The notes beneath the pieces are model-generated. The model had not been told where the DNA came from. It worked only from the letters and a program-made list of their open reading frames with translations, and searched no databases. Shown piece after piece: positions 1 through 9,639 of a stretch of DNA of 64,000 bases. Location of the stretch: assembly GCA_047967505.1 (NCBI GenBank), contig CM106540.1. One strand, 5' to 3'. Origin of the DNA: Dipteris shenzhenensis (lineage: Eukaryota; Polypodiophyta; Polypodiopsida; Gleicheniales). The position numbers and the translations under genes were made by a program. How positions within the stretch are numbered: position 1 is the stretch's first letter; each line of letters begins with the position of its first letter.

Positions 1-122
1 TGCCGAAAAAACAGTTCTAATTATATTACTTCGAGAACAAGATACAAGAGGTCAGCTTATAGCTGACGGGCTGCGTTCACAAACCGGACGCAGCCCAAAA
101 GGTAGCATAATAAATCATACTC

Positions 123-3100
123 TCACGGAGGAATATGCTGAGTGTGAATGAACAGCCATCGGGGTGGTGAGTAGTGCCACCGAAGGCCCTGCGTAGTCTG
201 CTCGAAGAAGAGGCTCTGTGAATCCCAAGCCTGGAGGAAGCGTCTCCGCTTCTCCTGACCAGCCCGGGAGTCTCCCTGAATCTGGTCCCACTGGCCTCTG
301 AGGGTATGAATAATCTCACTCCAAATCTCCGCCATGATCTGGGCAGTCGATAAGGAGGTGCCACCGAGGATCTGCGCGCAGCGCGAGGTCCAGATGTGCC
401 AACCTGTAATGCTGCTGATAATCTCCCAGACTGGCTGCCTCTCCCGAACTCCTGTATCAGCCTCTGCTAGGTGCTGTGGGATACCCTCGAGCGGCCCCCA
501 CGTCCCCTGTGTGATAAGGAAAGTGGGGTCCTGCCGGCATGCCTCGAACAAGTGATGGAGACCAGGTGCGGTGCTGCACCAACAGAACGCGCCCCAAGTG
601 ATCACTCCTAGCTCTGGTGCTGCACGAGTTAGAAGCCCGAAAGTCCACCTCCACACTTCCTGGGCGCGCATGCAGCTCCACAGGCAGTGTTTTGGTGACT
701 CCTCATCCGCGTGGCAAATCTGACAGCAACCGTCCTGGCCTATCTGCCTCAACCAGCTCCCCACTGGAAGACCTTTGTGGGTAAGAAGCCACAGGAAGTA
801 TGAGATCTTCCGCGGCCGCCAGCTCTCCCACAAGGCCTTCCAGAAAGCCTGCAAAAAGAACCTGGAAATACCCTGTGCGTACCAGCTAGGACGCTGGGTG
901 GGGGGGCGGCTCTGCATCCTCCCGAGAACTCGCCTGCCCAGAGTCGTGCTGTAAGCGAAGAAGGAAGTCTGCCCCTGTCCTGTCACAATCTCTGGCCACC
1001 ACCACTCTCCTGGGTCCCACTCAAGCTCTGACAAGGCCCGCCCCTCCCAGAGCCAAAGACGCCAAAGCTGCAACTGGTCCTGCTCGAAACTAGGGTCGGT
1101 ATGCCAGACCTTCCCCAGAAGGCCTACGACCCTAACCCTCTGCCACAGGAGTAGGGGGTCAATGAGTGCATCCTCTCTCCTGAGGCGTCCGTCACCTGAA
1201 ACCGCGAAGAAGGCGATAGAGGAGTCAACCAAACGTCCTGCGACCACCAGTGGGATGCCACGGGGGGTGAACTGTCCCAGCCAGTGGGTGTCTCCAGGCA
1301 TGAGGACCTGAGGCTCAGGTGGAGCCAACCAAGCGGCTGGGATCGCACCGTCGATCTCTGTGCGTCTCGCCTGGACTCCGCGTGCACCGCCCGCTGCGTC
1401 TGCCAGATCGGCCATCTCCAGATGTCTGTACGTGTCCCTCCAAACTCGAAGGGACCGGGCTGGCCCCCTCATCCAGCCGTCCCACCTGATATGTGATCTC
1501 TCCCCCAGCTGAAGGCCCTCGGCGTCTCTGACCTGCCCATTCCAGACGAGCGGCTGGCGATCGATCTCCTCCTGACAGCTGGACTGGGACTGAATGAGAC
1601 TGAGCCGGAGCCGCCTCCAAACCATGAGGAGGCTACGAACGAGTGGGGAGCGGGGCTGCGTGAGCGGGGCGGAAGTGAAGATCCACCTGAAGGACGGTAG
1701 CCACTCTCCACCTCGGCGCGGGACACAAGAGCCGACTCCCTGCTGAAGTAACATCTTCCACGTCTGCCCCCCTGGGGTCAAACCGCGGATGATAAGCTTG
1801 CCTAACAAGGCCTGACTCTGAAGCTCTGGATCAATGATCCCCAGACCCCCCTCCGCCTGCGGAAGAATGACTGTCTGCCAAGCAACCCTGGCTCTGGTAT
1901 CTCTCTGCCCATCCTCCCCAGACCAAAGAAAGTTCCGAACCAACCTCCTGAGCTGTGCCACGCTGGATCTCGAGAAGCACCAGCAGGAAGCCACATACCA
2001 AGCCGTGGCTAGAAGGACCTGGTTAACTACTAAAGCACGACCTGCAAGGGACAGCTTAGCAGTGCTCCAGAAAGCCAGCTTCCGTCGGATGGAATCTAGC
2101 ACCGGGAGAAACTGCTGAGCTGGCGTAATGTCTAGGCCAACCTGGAAGCCAAGGTATCTAGCTGTCTGTCCACGTGGAATCCATCTGAAACCCAGGAATC
2201 GCCCCCACTGAGAACACGCCCCCGGGTCTGTGAGAAAACCAACTGACTTGTTCCAGTTGATTTTCGCACCAGCGGCCGAGCAGAAAACCTCCAGGGCCAT
2301 CCGTGCCCTCTCTAGCATCCTCTCATCGTCCTGGACATAAAGGGCTGTATCATCTGCGTACTCTGAGTCCAGAAGCTCCGTGTCCTCCCGGAGTGGAAGG
2401 CGAACACCCCTGAGCCCTGTGGACCTCGCCCGAAGGTAGTAAGTCATGGCCTCGGCGAAGAAGAGAAACAGATAAGGAGCCAGGGGACAGCCCTGACGTA
2501 CTGATCTCTCCAAGCTGAAACGCTCACCCATCCTGCCTCCAATGATGACTCTGCTAGACGCTGTCCTGTACAAAGCTGAGATACCCTGAATCCAGCCTGC
2601 CGGGAAACCTAGTCGCTCCAGAGTCCCCTCCAAAAAGGACCAATCCACGCGATCGTAGGCCTTCTCGAAGTCGAGAAGTAAAATGGCAAGGTGTGAACCG
2701 CTGTACTGAGCCCACTCCGCCGCCTCTGAAAAGGTAAAGACATTATCCAGGATACTGCGATCCTGGACAAAGCCTGTCTGAGTGTCATGGACGAGGTCTG
2801 GGAGTAGAGGTCGAACTCTGGCACTGATCATCTTGGCGAGGATTTTGTAGGCAGTGGTAAGGAGAGTGATCGGACGCCACTGGCGGATCTCCTGTCTATC
2901 TCCTCCCTTCGGGATGAGGCAAATCAGTCCCGAGGAAAGGCTCTCTGGCATCTGACCGCTGCTGAAAATCCCCTGCAGAGCTGCAAGGAGGGGCTGATGG
3001 ATCTGGTCCCAGAAGGAGGTGAAGAAAGCTCGGGATAGCCCATCCTCACCTGGGCATTTCTGCCCATCAATAGCCATCAAGGCCTCCAACATCTCATCCG

Positions 3101-4514
3101 CGGTGAACGGCGCCAACAACGTCGCCTGCATGCTGGGCTGGACCAGGGATGGAATGTGCCTCCACACCTCCTCACGGTCACGACTAGCGCGAGGGGCAAG
3201 TGGCTCCTGCTGGAAGAGGGTCCTGTAGAAGTCAGTGGCCAAACCCAGGACCTCCCCCGGGTCCGTAACAATGTGACCATCCGCTGTCCTGAGACTCCGT
3301 AGCTGATCACCTGCAGCTCTCTGGCCGTGAGTCCTGAAGAACTCCCTGCACATCCGGTCACCCTTCCGGGCCCAGAAGGAGAGAGAGGCGTGAAAGGAGA
3401 ACTCGGAGCGACGCTGGAGGGTCTCCTCTAAGAGGGCTCTGGCTCGAAGGGCCTGGATCCGAAGCTCCTCCGAGCCCGGGGAAGACTGCTGAAGTCGCTG
3501 AATGGAGGCGAGGTCCCTCCGAAGAGCTCTCTCTCTGCCCCACCAATCCTGTCGAACCTGTAGGGCTGCGAGCTGGCATATCTGGCTGGACTCCTGCAGA
3601 GCCTGCGCGACCGAGTCTACCAGATCCATGCCCTCCCCCCAGTCTCTGTCCCAAAGACTGCAAATGCTGCTACGGACGTCCACCCTCGAGAAGATGGAGT
3701 CGGGAATCCTGCATGATCGGGGGGGAAGAGTCTGGGCTGCCGAATCTAATGAGAGGAGCACAGGCGCATGGTCGGATAGTGTCGTCCCTGGAACAATGCC
3801 CGCCTGGCCACCTCTGCTGATGGCCCAATCGCTGACATAAAACCTATCAAGCCGCTCCAGGAGTCTGCCTCCTTCCCTGCGGAAGCCCCAAGAGAAATCC
3901 AGGCTCCCGTGCCAACGCCGGAAGGACGGGTCTCTCCAACTGTCCCTCCCTCCTGTCGCGAAGATGAAAGAGTCCCAAGCTGACTGCTCTGCCTGAGCCA
4001 TACCTGTGAACTCCGGATCTCTACCCTGCTGGTCCTCCAAGGTCTCCAGGTTGTTGAAGTCTCCTCCAACAATCCAGGAATCCATGTCTGGAAGAATCCC
4101 TGTAAGTGTCCTCCAGAAGGTGGCTCTGCATCTGAGGTCTGTGGGAGCATAAATGTTGAGGATTCCTAACTTGGAACCCTCCAAAATCAGGCCTACCCAA
4201 AGGGCTCGTCCTGGGATCAACGTGCCGTGACCGAAAACTGACTATGCTAGCTGCTCGCACACGGAGGTACAGACCCCCCCGCTCCTCCCCTGTGCGCCGA
4301 TCGAAGGTTCCCAATAAGTGTAGGAGCGTCCAGGGAGAACCTTCCCGCAGCTCCGGGCATGAGCCGCAGAAAGCTTGTGCTCCTGGAGCAGCAGTACATC
4401 CAATCGACCAATCACTGCAGGCTGAAGTTCCTGACGCAAAATGAGCTTCCTGGGACCACGGGTACTCGAAGAGTGAAACCCGTTCACATTCCAGGACACG
4501 AGGTGTAGGCTCAT
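123..4514 (-). pseudogene. LINE ORF2: endonuclease, reverse transcriptase, zf-RVT; one internal stop
   Basis: Reads as one frame of 1,464 codons interrupted by a single TAG at 4242-4244. The seven codons after the TAG are in frame with the long downstream part, so this is a nonsense change and not a frameshift. Order: an APE-type endonuclease (start LVSWNVNGFHSS; later GGDFNN and the catalytic LSDHAP about 150 codons after the stop); an RT domain with the PKGGD, RPITLL and QGCPLAP motifs and catalytic YADD about 620 codons after the stop; and a cysteine/histidine zf-RVT region near 640-740. No clear RNase H follows. The stop falls inside the endonuclease, so a full enzyme would need readthrough. 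The rest is well preserved. The role would be nicking the target and copying element RNA. Confidence 0.88.
4511..4514 (-). other. ATGA overlap of ORF1 stop and ORF2 start
   Basis: The minus strand reads ATGA here: the ORF1 stop TGA shares bases with the ORF2 start ATG. This arrangement is known from termination-reinitiation systems. ORF2 begins at the conserved start of the endonuclease domain, so this ATG is a credible start and not a chance methionine. The mechanism itself is inference. Confidence 0.75.
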
Positions 4515-6550
4515 GGAGAGGGATGGGGGGCTGCGAACAGCTGTCTGCTCGCAGAAGAAGTCGAAGAAGAATCAGACAGATCGGAATGGAGGCGCTGCCG
4601 CTTGTGAGAAGGTTTGGAGGGGGAGACGGGGTCGTCCTGCCCGTTCTTCAACACCTTCAGCAAAGGCGAGAGGCCTCTAGTGCCATGAACAAATGCTTTC
4701 TCGAGCCAGCTCGAGATCTCTGAAGCAGTCATCCGGTAGAAGGATCGGAGTTTCTGTTGGGACCAGGCTCTGACATCCTGGGGAAGAGGCCATGCCAGGG
4801 GGGGTCTGAGGATCACGATCAATCGGAAACGTTTGGCAACGCAACGCCACCGCAAGCGCACATCGCCCTCGGACCACTGAGTCTCGAGGAGCTGCCCACC
4901 GGACGGGCCTATCCAGGAGCAAATCTGGGCGTGTGTCTGCTCTCTGAGAGCCTCCCACACCGAGTCGTCTGTCCAGGTCTCGGTGCCATCGCTGAGGAAC
5001 GTGAAGGCGAAGCTAGGGCCATCCCTGGGAGCCAAGGCACCAATCCTCCCATCCGCCCCTTTGCGGAGCATGAAGATACTAATGTCGAGACAAGCCGGGA
5101 AGGTCCCAAGGTCGGCCACATCCAGGTAGTCCCAGGGGCCAGATCTGTAAAAGTCTCGAGGGAGCTTTCTCTCCTGTAGCTGAGACCCAGCTGAGTCTGC
5201 CACTGAGGGGCTAGCGGGAAGGGAAACCTGCTCCACTGGTGGTACAGACACCGGGTGTCCTGCAAGCGGGGGAGGAGGGGGAGGAGGCTGCGGGATAGGC
5301 GACTCGGGCTCCACGGAGGCGACTGGCGGAGAAGGTGGAGGAGGTGGAGCGGAGGCTGCACTCGGCTGGGAAGGCGACGGTGTAGCTAACTCTGTAGGAG
5401 GGGCGAGGGGAGCAGGGGGGGGAGGGGGATGGGGATGCATCTGGAACTGGGGCTGAGAGGGAGGGGGAGGGGGAGGGGACTGAGGAAAAGGAGGCGGGGG
5501 CTGAAACTGCGGGGCGGACGAAGGGGGGGGAAACTGGGGAAACCGGGGAGAAGGCGGGGGGGTGGGAGAGAGGAGGATCTGAGGCTGTGGAGGGCGGGCT
5601 GCCGTCGAAGAAGAGGCTCTCCCAGGTCCCTGGGGCATCTGCCTGTCAGGCCTGTGGAGTGCTGCTGCAGGAGTGGTGACCTCTGCCTCCTTGCCTTTAT
5701 CCGAAATCTTCTTGTTCTTTCCTCTTTTCCTTCGAACCTCGGTCCAACCGCCCACTACCTCTGGCCCAGGCTCCGACTGCCTCGGCTCCTCCTGACGTGG
5801 CTGTCCGGGGGGGGGAGGTGGGGGCGGAGGGGGCGGGGGCGGGGAGGGTCGAGACGAGCTGGCAAAGCGTGGACAAGCAGCCGCCAAGTGCCCAAAGCCA
5901 TGGCACCGCAGGCACTGACCTGGCTGTCCGGTGACTATCATGCTCTGGGTGATACTGCCGGCACCTGTAACGATCTCGATCACTGCAGGGAGAGTCGCAG
6001 GATCCGCCACAGCCACGCGGACTCGGGGAGCTCCTGCCGTGGTCACCGCGTCGGCAAAGGTGTCGTGCATAACCCAGCCAAAATGGGAGCCCAAGTCCCT
6101 GACAATCGGCCGCAGCTCAGTAGCAAGCCCTGGAAAAACGAGTGTCACTGGGTGGCGAGGTATACGGAACCGAGTGTCGAAATCCGCTGCGCTGAAGCCA
6201 CGGTACCACGGGACTATCATGATGATCTTCCCATCCACCGATGTGGGGGAACCGGCAATCAGATTGCTCGCAGCTTTCTCACTGGAGAGTTTGAGCCAGA
6301 AGATGCCCCTTCCCATAAGGGCCACCTCCTCGATGTGGCCATCCTCTAGCAAGAGAGTGGACTGGAGCCAGTCCCTGATGGTAGACCTGGAGGGGGAGTG
6401 TCCAATGACTCTACCGTAAACAGAGGTACGAGCAAAGTCACTGGCTACCTCCTGAACACGAGATGATTGATGCTCTGTCAGGATAACGCGGTAGGCAACT
6501 GGAGAGGGAGGGTCCGACTGGGCCTCCGGATCCGGGCTGGGGGCCGCCAT
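4511..6550 (-). CDS. LINE ORF1 protein: DUF4283-like domain, CCHC knuckle, proline-rich linker
   Basis: An open frame of 679 residues. Residues about 60-205 resemble the DUF4283/RRM-like N-terminal domain of plant LINE ORF1 proteins. One CCHC knuckle follows (C213, C216, H221, C226; spacing CX2CX4HX4C). Residues about 235-440 are a very proline-rich, low-complexity linker. A folded-looking C-terminal region (about 450-660) ends in a serine-rich tail. Proteins of this type bind the element RNA and form the ribonucleoprotein used in target-primed reverse transcription. The stop overlaps the ORF2 start. The C-terminal region is recognisable in the decayed cousin at about 58240-58470, so it belongs to the family. 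I cannot name that domain. The start is the first ATG, followed by an acidic, proline-rich segment. Confidence 0.85.
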   Translation of the reverse strand: MAAPSPDPEAQSDPPSPVAYRVILTEHQSSRVQEVASDFARTSVYGRVIGHSPSRSTIRDWLQSTLLLEDGHIEEVALMGRGIFWLKLSSEKAASNLIAGSPTSVDGKIIMIVPWYRGFSAADFDTRFRIPRHPVTLVFPGLATELRPIVRDLGSHFGWVMHDTFADAVTTAGAPRVRVAVADPATLPAVIEIVTGAGSITQSMIVTGQPGQCLRCHGFGHLAAACPRFASSSRPSPPPPPPPPPPPPGQPRQEEPRQSEPGPEVVGGWTEVRRKRGKNKKISDKGKEAEVTTPAAALHRPDRQMPQGPGRASSSTAARPPQPQILLSPTPPPSPRFPQFPPPSSAPQFQPPPPFPQSPPPPPPSQPQFQMHPHPPPPPAPLAPPTELATPSPSQPSAASAPPPPPSPPVASVEPESPIPQPPPPPPPLAGHPVSVPPVEQVSLPASPSVADSAGSQLQERKLPRDFYRSGPWDYLDVADLGTFPACLDISIFMLRKGADGRIGALAPRDGPSFAFTFLSDGTETWTDDSVWEALREQTHAQICSWIGPSGGQLLETQWSEGDVRLRWRCVAKRFRLIVILRPPLAWPLPQDVRAWSQQKLRSFYRMTASEISSWLEKAFVHGTRGLSPLLKVLKNGQDDPVSPSKPSHKRQRLHSDLSDSSSTSSASRQLFAAPHPSP

Positions 6551-6554
6551 ACCG

Positions 6555-7285
6555 CCAAGACTAACTGCAAGCTTCCGATGAAGAAAAACAGGCTGCCACC
6601 CAAGAAGAGATGAAGCGGCGGTGGAGCCTGGGGGGCGGGATGGAGCGGAGGGGTCGGCTGGAGCGGAGGGGGCGGAGCGGCGGCGAGGCGAGGATGGAGC
6701 GGAGGCGGGCGAGGCGAGGCGGGCGAGGCGAGGCGAGGCGGAGGGGGCGAGGCGAGGCGGGATGGAGCGAAGGCGGGCGAGGATGGAGCGGAGGCGGGCG
6801 AGGCGAGGCGGGATGGAGCGGAGGCGGACGAGGTGAGGCGAGGCGGGCTGGAGCGGAGGCGGGGGAAGCGAGGCGGGATGGAGCGGAGGGGGCGGCTGGA
6901 GCGGCGGCGAGGGGGGGGGGGGAGGGGGTTGGGGCGGGGGCGAGGGGCGGGTTGGAGCGGGGGGGCGGGATGGAGCGGAGGTAAGGGGCGGGGATGGAGC
7001 GAGGGGGCGGGGTGGAGCGAGGGGCGGAGGTGAGGCGAGGGGCGGAGGTGAGGCAAGGGGCGGGATGGAGCGAGGGGCGGAGGTGAGGCGAGGGGTAGCG
7101 GGGTGAGGCGAGGTGAGGCGAGGGGCGGGTTGGAGCGAGGGGGGGGAGGAGAGGGGACGGGGGGTCGAGGGCGGACGGGAGGGGTGGAGGTGGACGCGGC
7201 GAGGGGAGGGGGGGAGCGAAGGGGAGGTAGGGGAGCGAAGGGGAGGTAGGGAGCGAAGGGGAGGGGAGGGGAAGCTCGCAGGAGC
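6555..7285. repeat. G-rich minisatellite-like tract (C-rich on the LINE sense strand)
   Basis: About 730 bp built of imperfect repeats of GGAGCGGAGGCGGGCGAGGC and shorter GGCGAGGCGA modules, with long G runs near 6909-6960. Proline/arginine reading frames across it are low-complexity artefacts. It lies directly upstream of LINE ORF1 and ends where Copia coding begins, so it is most likely an expanded 5' UTR of this LINE. An alternative is a filler repeat at the insertion junction. Confidence 0.75.
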
Positions 7286-8066
7286 GCAAGATCAGGAAGT
7301 ATATCCATATCCTTCTACTGTAGTCGTTGATCATCATCATGAAGTAGAAGGAACCACCCAAAGCTTCCATCTCCATCTTTCCACAGAGGTCCATGTGAAC
7401 GAGCTCTAGAGGAGCCTTTTCTCTGCTGGCCTCTTTAGGAAAGGGCTACCGATGCTACTTGCCCATCATGCAAGCTTCACATACAACGGGCAAATCTGAA
7501 ATTTCTGGTAGGTCTGCAATCATTCTACTTTTATGCATCTCCTTCAAAGAACTAAGGTCTACATGACCAAACCTCTCATGCCACAGCTTAGTGTTCTTAA
7601 CATCCACTCGAGCACTGAAAGCTGAGAGTTTGTAAATGTTGTTACACTGTGTACCTTTACCAATGACCTTTCCTTGAAGATCCAGGATCTGTGCACCATT
7701 CTTATCGAATTGAACTTTGAGGTCTTGATCCATGATTGCAGAAACGGACAACAAGTTCCTCTTGATATCTGGCACATAAAGAACATCGGACAACTGTTTT
7801 ACAACTCCATCTGACTTGAGAGCAATTGTACCTTTTCCTTTTGCTGGACATTTTGCATCATTGCCGACTACTACCATGATGTCATTCCCTATTGGTTGTA
7901 GAGAGGTATACCAATCCTTTCGACTGGTCATGTGGCTCGATGCACCACTGTCAATGATCCAAGGTTCATCTGCAGGTACATGAATTGCCTCCATGCAAAT
8001 CTCCTCAATTTCAATGAACAGCTCTATGGGTACTTCCTGCGCACTATTGCTAGACTCTTTGTTCAC
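7286..8066 (-). pseudogene. Copia-I protease, GAG-pre-integrase and start of integrase
   Basis: Residues 1-203 of the open part carry the protease active site WIIDSGASSHMT and the pre-integrase zinc motif (HERFGHVD ... CEACMMGK). TAG stops at 7455-7457 and 7446-7448 break the frame in the segment normally reading GKQHRSPFP. Beyond them the same frame continues with HMDLCG, GGSFYF and NDYSRRIWIYFL of the integrase core, including the first catalytic aspartate, until the LINE junction. Confidence 0.88.
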
Positions 8067-8620
8067 TCCATTCTTCTCATCTGCAATCTTCTTGCAGCAC
8101 TCATCCTGCTTGTGCCCTGCCTTGTTGCAATAGAAGCACTTGATCTTCTTCTTTCTCTTTTAATCATCAAAAGAAGATGGGTTATCAGAGTTCTTACCCT
8201 TACCTTTCTTTAATCCAGGCTAGAAAGCCGCAGTCCTCGTCTTTTGATGCATCTCCTCCTCTAGAAGCATTGCATTGAAATCCTCAAAGTTGAGGGGCGG
8301 ATTTCTGTTCTGTGTATTCAACACGGATTTTTGTCCTACGTATTCAACACCATAACAAGGCTATCGTACTTTGGTGGGAGAATCCGTATGCACCTTCGTG
8401 CTAGGTTCTCGCTGGTGATGGTGATGCCAATCGCAGTCATCTGATCGCGCAGATTCTTCACCCTAGTGATGAACTTCTCTGCCGCTTCAGACTTAGACAA
8501 CTTTTCATTCATGAGTTGAGTCTCCAAATTCTGAATCCACGTCTGATTCATGGTCTTGTACTGATTTTTCAAGACCGTCCATGCCTCCTCCGCTGTGGTG
8601 ACATGTTGAATTAATGCCAT
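8067..8620 (-). pseudogene. Copia-I gag remnant (UBN2 domain and CCHC knuckle)
   Basis: The frame from 8620 to 8336 has the Copia Gag pattern (AEEAWTVLKNQY; SEAAEKFITRVKNLRDQM; LPPKYDSLV). Farther along, 8085-8165 encodes a CCHC knuckle (CFYCNKAGHKQDEC) preceded by a lysine-rich stretch. A stop lies just before the knuckle (about 8160) and frame changes separate the pieces. The part upstream toward the primer site (8620-8940) is degenerate N-terminal gag. Function would be the RNA-binding nucleocapsid. Confidence 0.8.
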
Positions 8621-8946
8621 GACGGAATCACTAACACTGCAGACAGTAGAACACAGTGCATCTGTGTTTCTTCTTGTCCACGTGAGAATCTCATCCGCAG
8701 TTGGTACTATCTGTTGTCCTGCATTGGCTAGATTCAGGCCGGCCTCACGTCCACCCTAGTAGCAGTGTCCCAAAGCTCATATGCGCTTAGGATGGTCTTC
8801 ATCTTGAACTTCCAGAGAGGATAGTTAGAGCCATCCAACTTTTTGCTTTCGCCGAACGGTGGGATTCGCAGTCTTGCGGGCTGGGCCATCTCTCACAATC
8901 TACTCGCAAATAGAAACACACTACCAAATCTTCTTGCTAGAGTCCA

Positions 8947-8959
8947 GGCTCTGATACCA
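8947..8959 (-). other. Primer-binding site (initiator tRNA-Met) of Copia-I
   Basis: The minus strand reads TGGTATCAGAGCC, the standard plant Copia primer site complementary to the 3' end of initiator tRNA-Met, directly next to the proposed LTR end. Confidence 0.9.
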
Positions 8960-9632
8960 TGTAAGAAAATAATACAATGTCTATGCTCAACAGATAACAA
9001 GATCTCGTACGCAAGAGAGAAAACAAGATAGTATGGAGAATCAAAACTTTGATTACTGTAGGATTGATACAATAGATGGCACTGCATCCTAGCCACGCGC
9101 TCCTGTGAAAGAAGCTTCGATGGCATGCTGGAAATAGTAGAAGACGGAGGCTGAATTCTAAGGAATCAAGGTTGCTGTAGCCAGTGATAAAATGGGCTTC
9201 ATGGGCTTGCTCTTATATAGCCACCAGTCGTAGTCAGTTAGGCTCAATTGGGTGGCCGACCCAGTCCACCCAAAACGGTCGACTAGGGGTCGGTCCCAAA
9301 TTAGGCCACCGACCATACGATAGAACCGATGCGCAAAATAGAGCAACTGACCTACGATTCTCCGTTCGGCCCACAACCATCCAAGATCACATCTGAGGCT
9401 CCAAATGGGCCCCGCAACCTAAGAGTGGGCTACCCCGAGAAATGCTCCATCTACCCTCAGTGCAGTCAGTCAAGGGATGCCTTCCTGCACTTACATGTAG
9501 ACTAGTTGGCGGTGTGCCAACTCTATCTAAAGCCGTCCAGCCATCAGGCCACACATGGCCCCCATCTGGTGTCCAAGACCTACCGGATAACCGAGCTACT
9601 CAAATGCCTTCTCCTCATATGGGGGGCTTACA
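8960..9632 (-). repeat. Putative 5' LTR of Copia-I
   Basis: The inner edge is fixed by the primer site at 8947-8959. On the sense strand the LTR ends TTTTCTTACA. The outer edge is proposed at 9632 because the sense strand there starts TGTAAG, the inverse of the CTTACA at the other end. A TATA box at 9212-9220 fits a U3 of about 410 bp. The outer boundary cannot be confirmed without the partner LTR. Confidence 0.5.
9212..9220 (-). promoter_or_regulatory. TATA box in the Copia-I LTR
   Basis: The minus strand reads CTATATAAG about 250 bp before the primer site, the expected place for an LTR promoter. Confidence 0.6.
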
Positions 9633-9639
9633 AGTAGAG

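Larger units (their letters stand above)
1..7285 (-). mobile_element. L1-like LINE retrotransposon, near-intact, nested in Copia-I
   Basis: A non-LTR retrotransposon read right to left: a C-rich repetitive 5' region (7285-6551), ORF1 (6550-4511), ORF2 (4514-123), then at least 122 bp of 3' tail leaving the window. No poly(A) end is visible, so the true 3' end and the target-site duplication lie outside. At about 7270-7290 the Copia integrase reading frame stops abruptly in the C-rich repeat, so the LINE landed inside that element in the same orientation. The body is GC- and CpG-rich, unlike most of the window, and only one inactivating stop is visible, so this is probably one of the youngest insertions. 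A decayed relative lies at 57180-60330. Confidence 0.85.
7286..9632 (-). mobile_element. Copia-I, 5' half of an LTR retrotransposon cut by the LINE
   Basis: Read right to left: a putative 5' LTR, a tRNA-Met primer site, gag with UBN2-like domain and CCHC knuckle, protease, GAG-pre-integrase, and the first residues of the integrase core. The frame is then interrupted by the LINE at about 7285. The missing 3' half should continue beyond position 1 of the window. Several in-frame stops show it was already inactive. Confidence 0.85.

Noticed and set aside
4021-4314. Frameshift between two parts of LINE ORF2
   Set aside because: Codon-by-codon reading shows the two parts are in the same frame with a single TAG between them, so it is a nonsense change.
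5429-6349. Plus-strand 306-residue Arg/Gly-rich frame
   Set aside because: It is antisense to LINE ORF1. Its composition follows from the proline codons on the other strand and the CCHC/DUF4283 frame explains the region.
6478-7394. Two long proline/serine/arginine-rich minus-strand frames
   Set aside because: Both run through the G-rich minisatellite and have no domain there. The first residues of the second frame are Copia integrase, which ends at the insertion junction.
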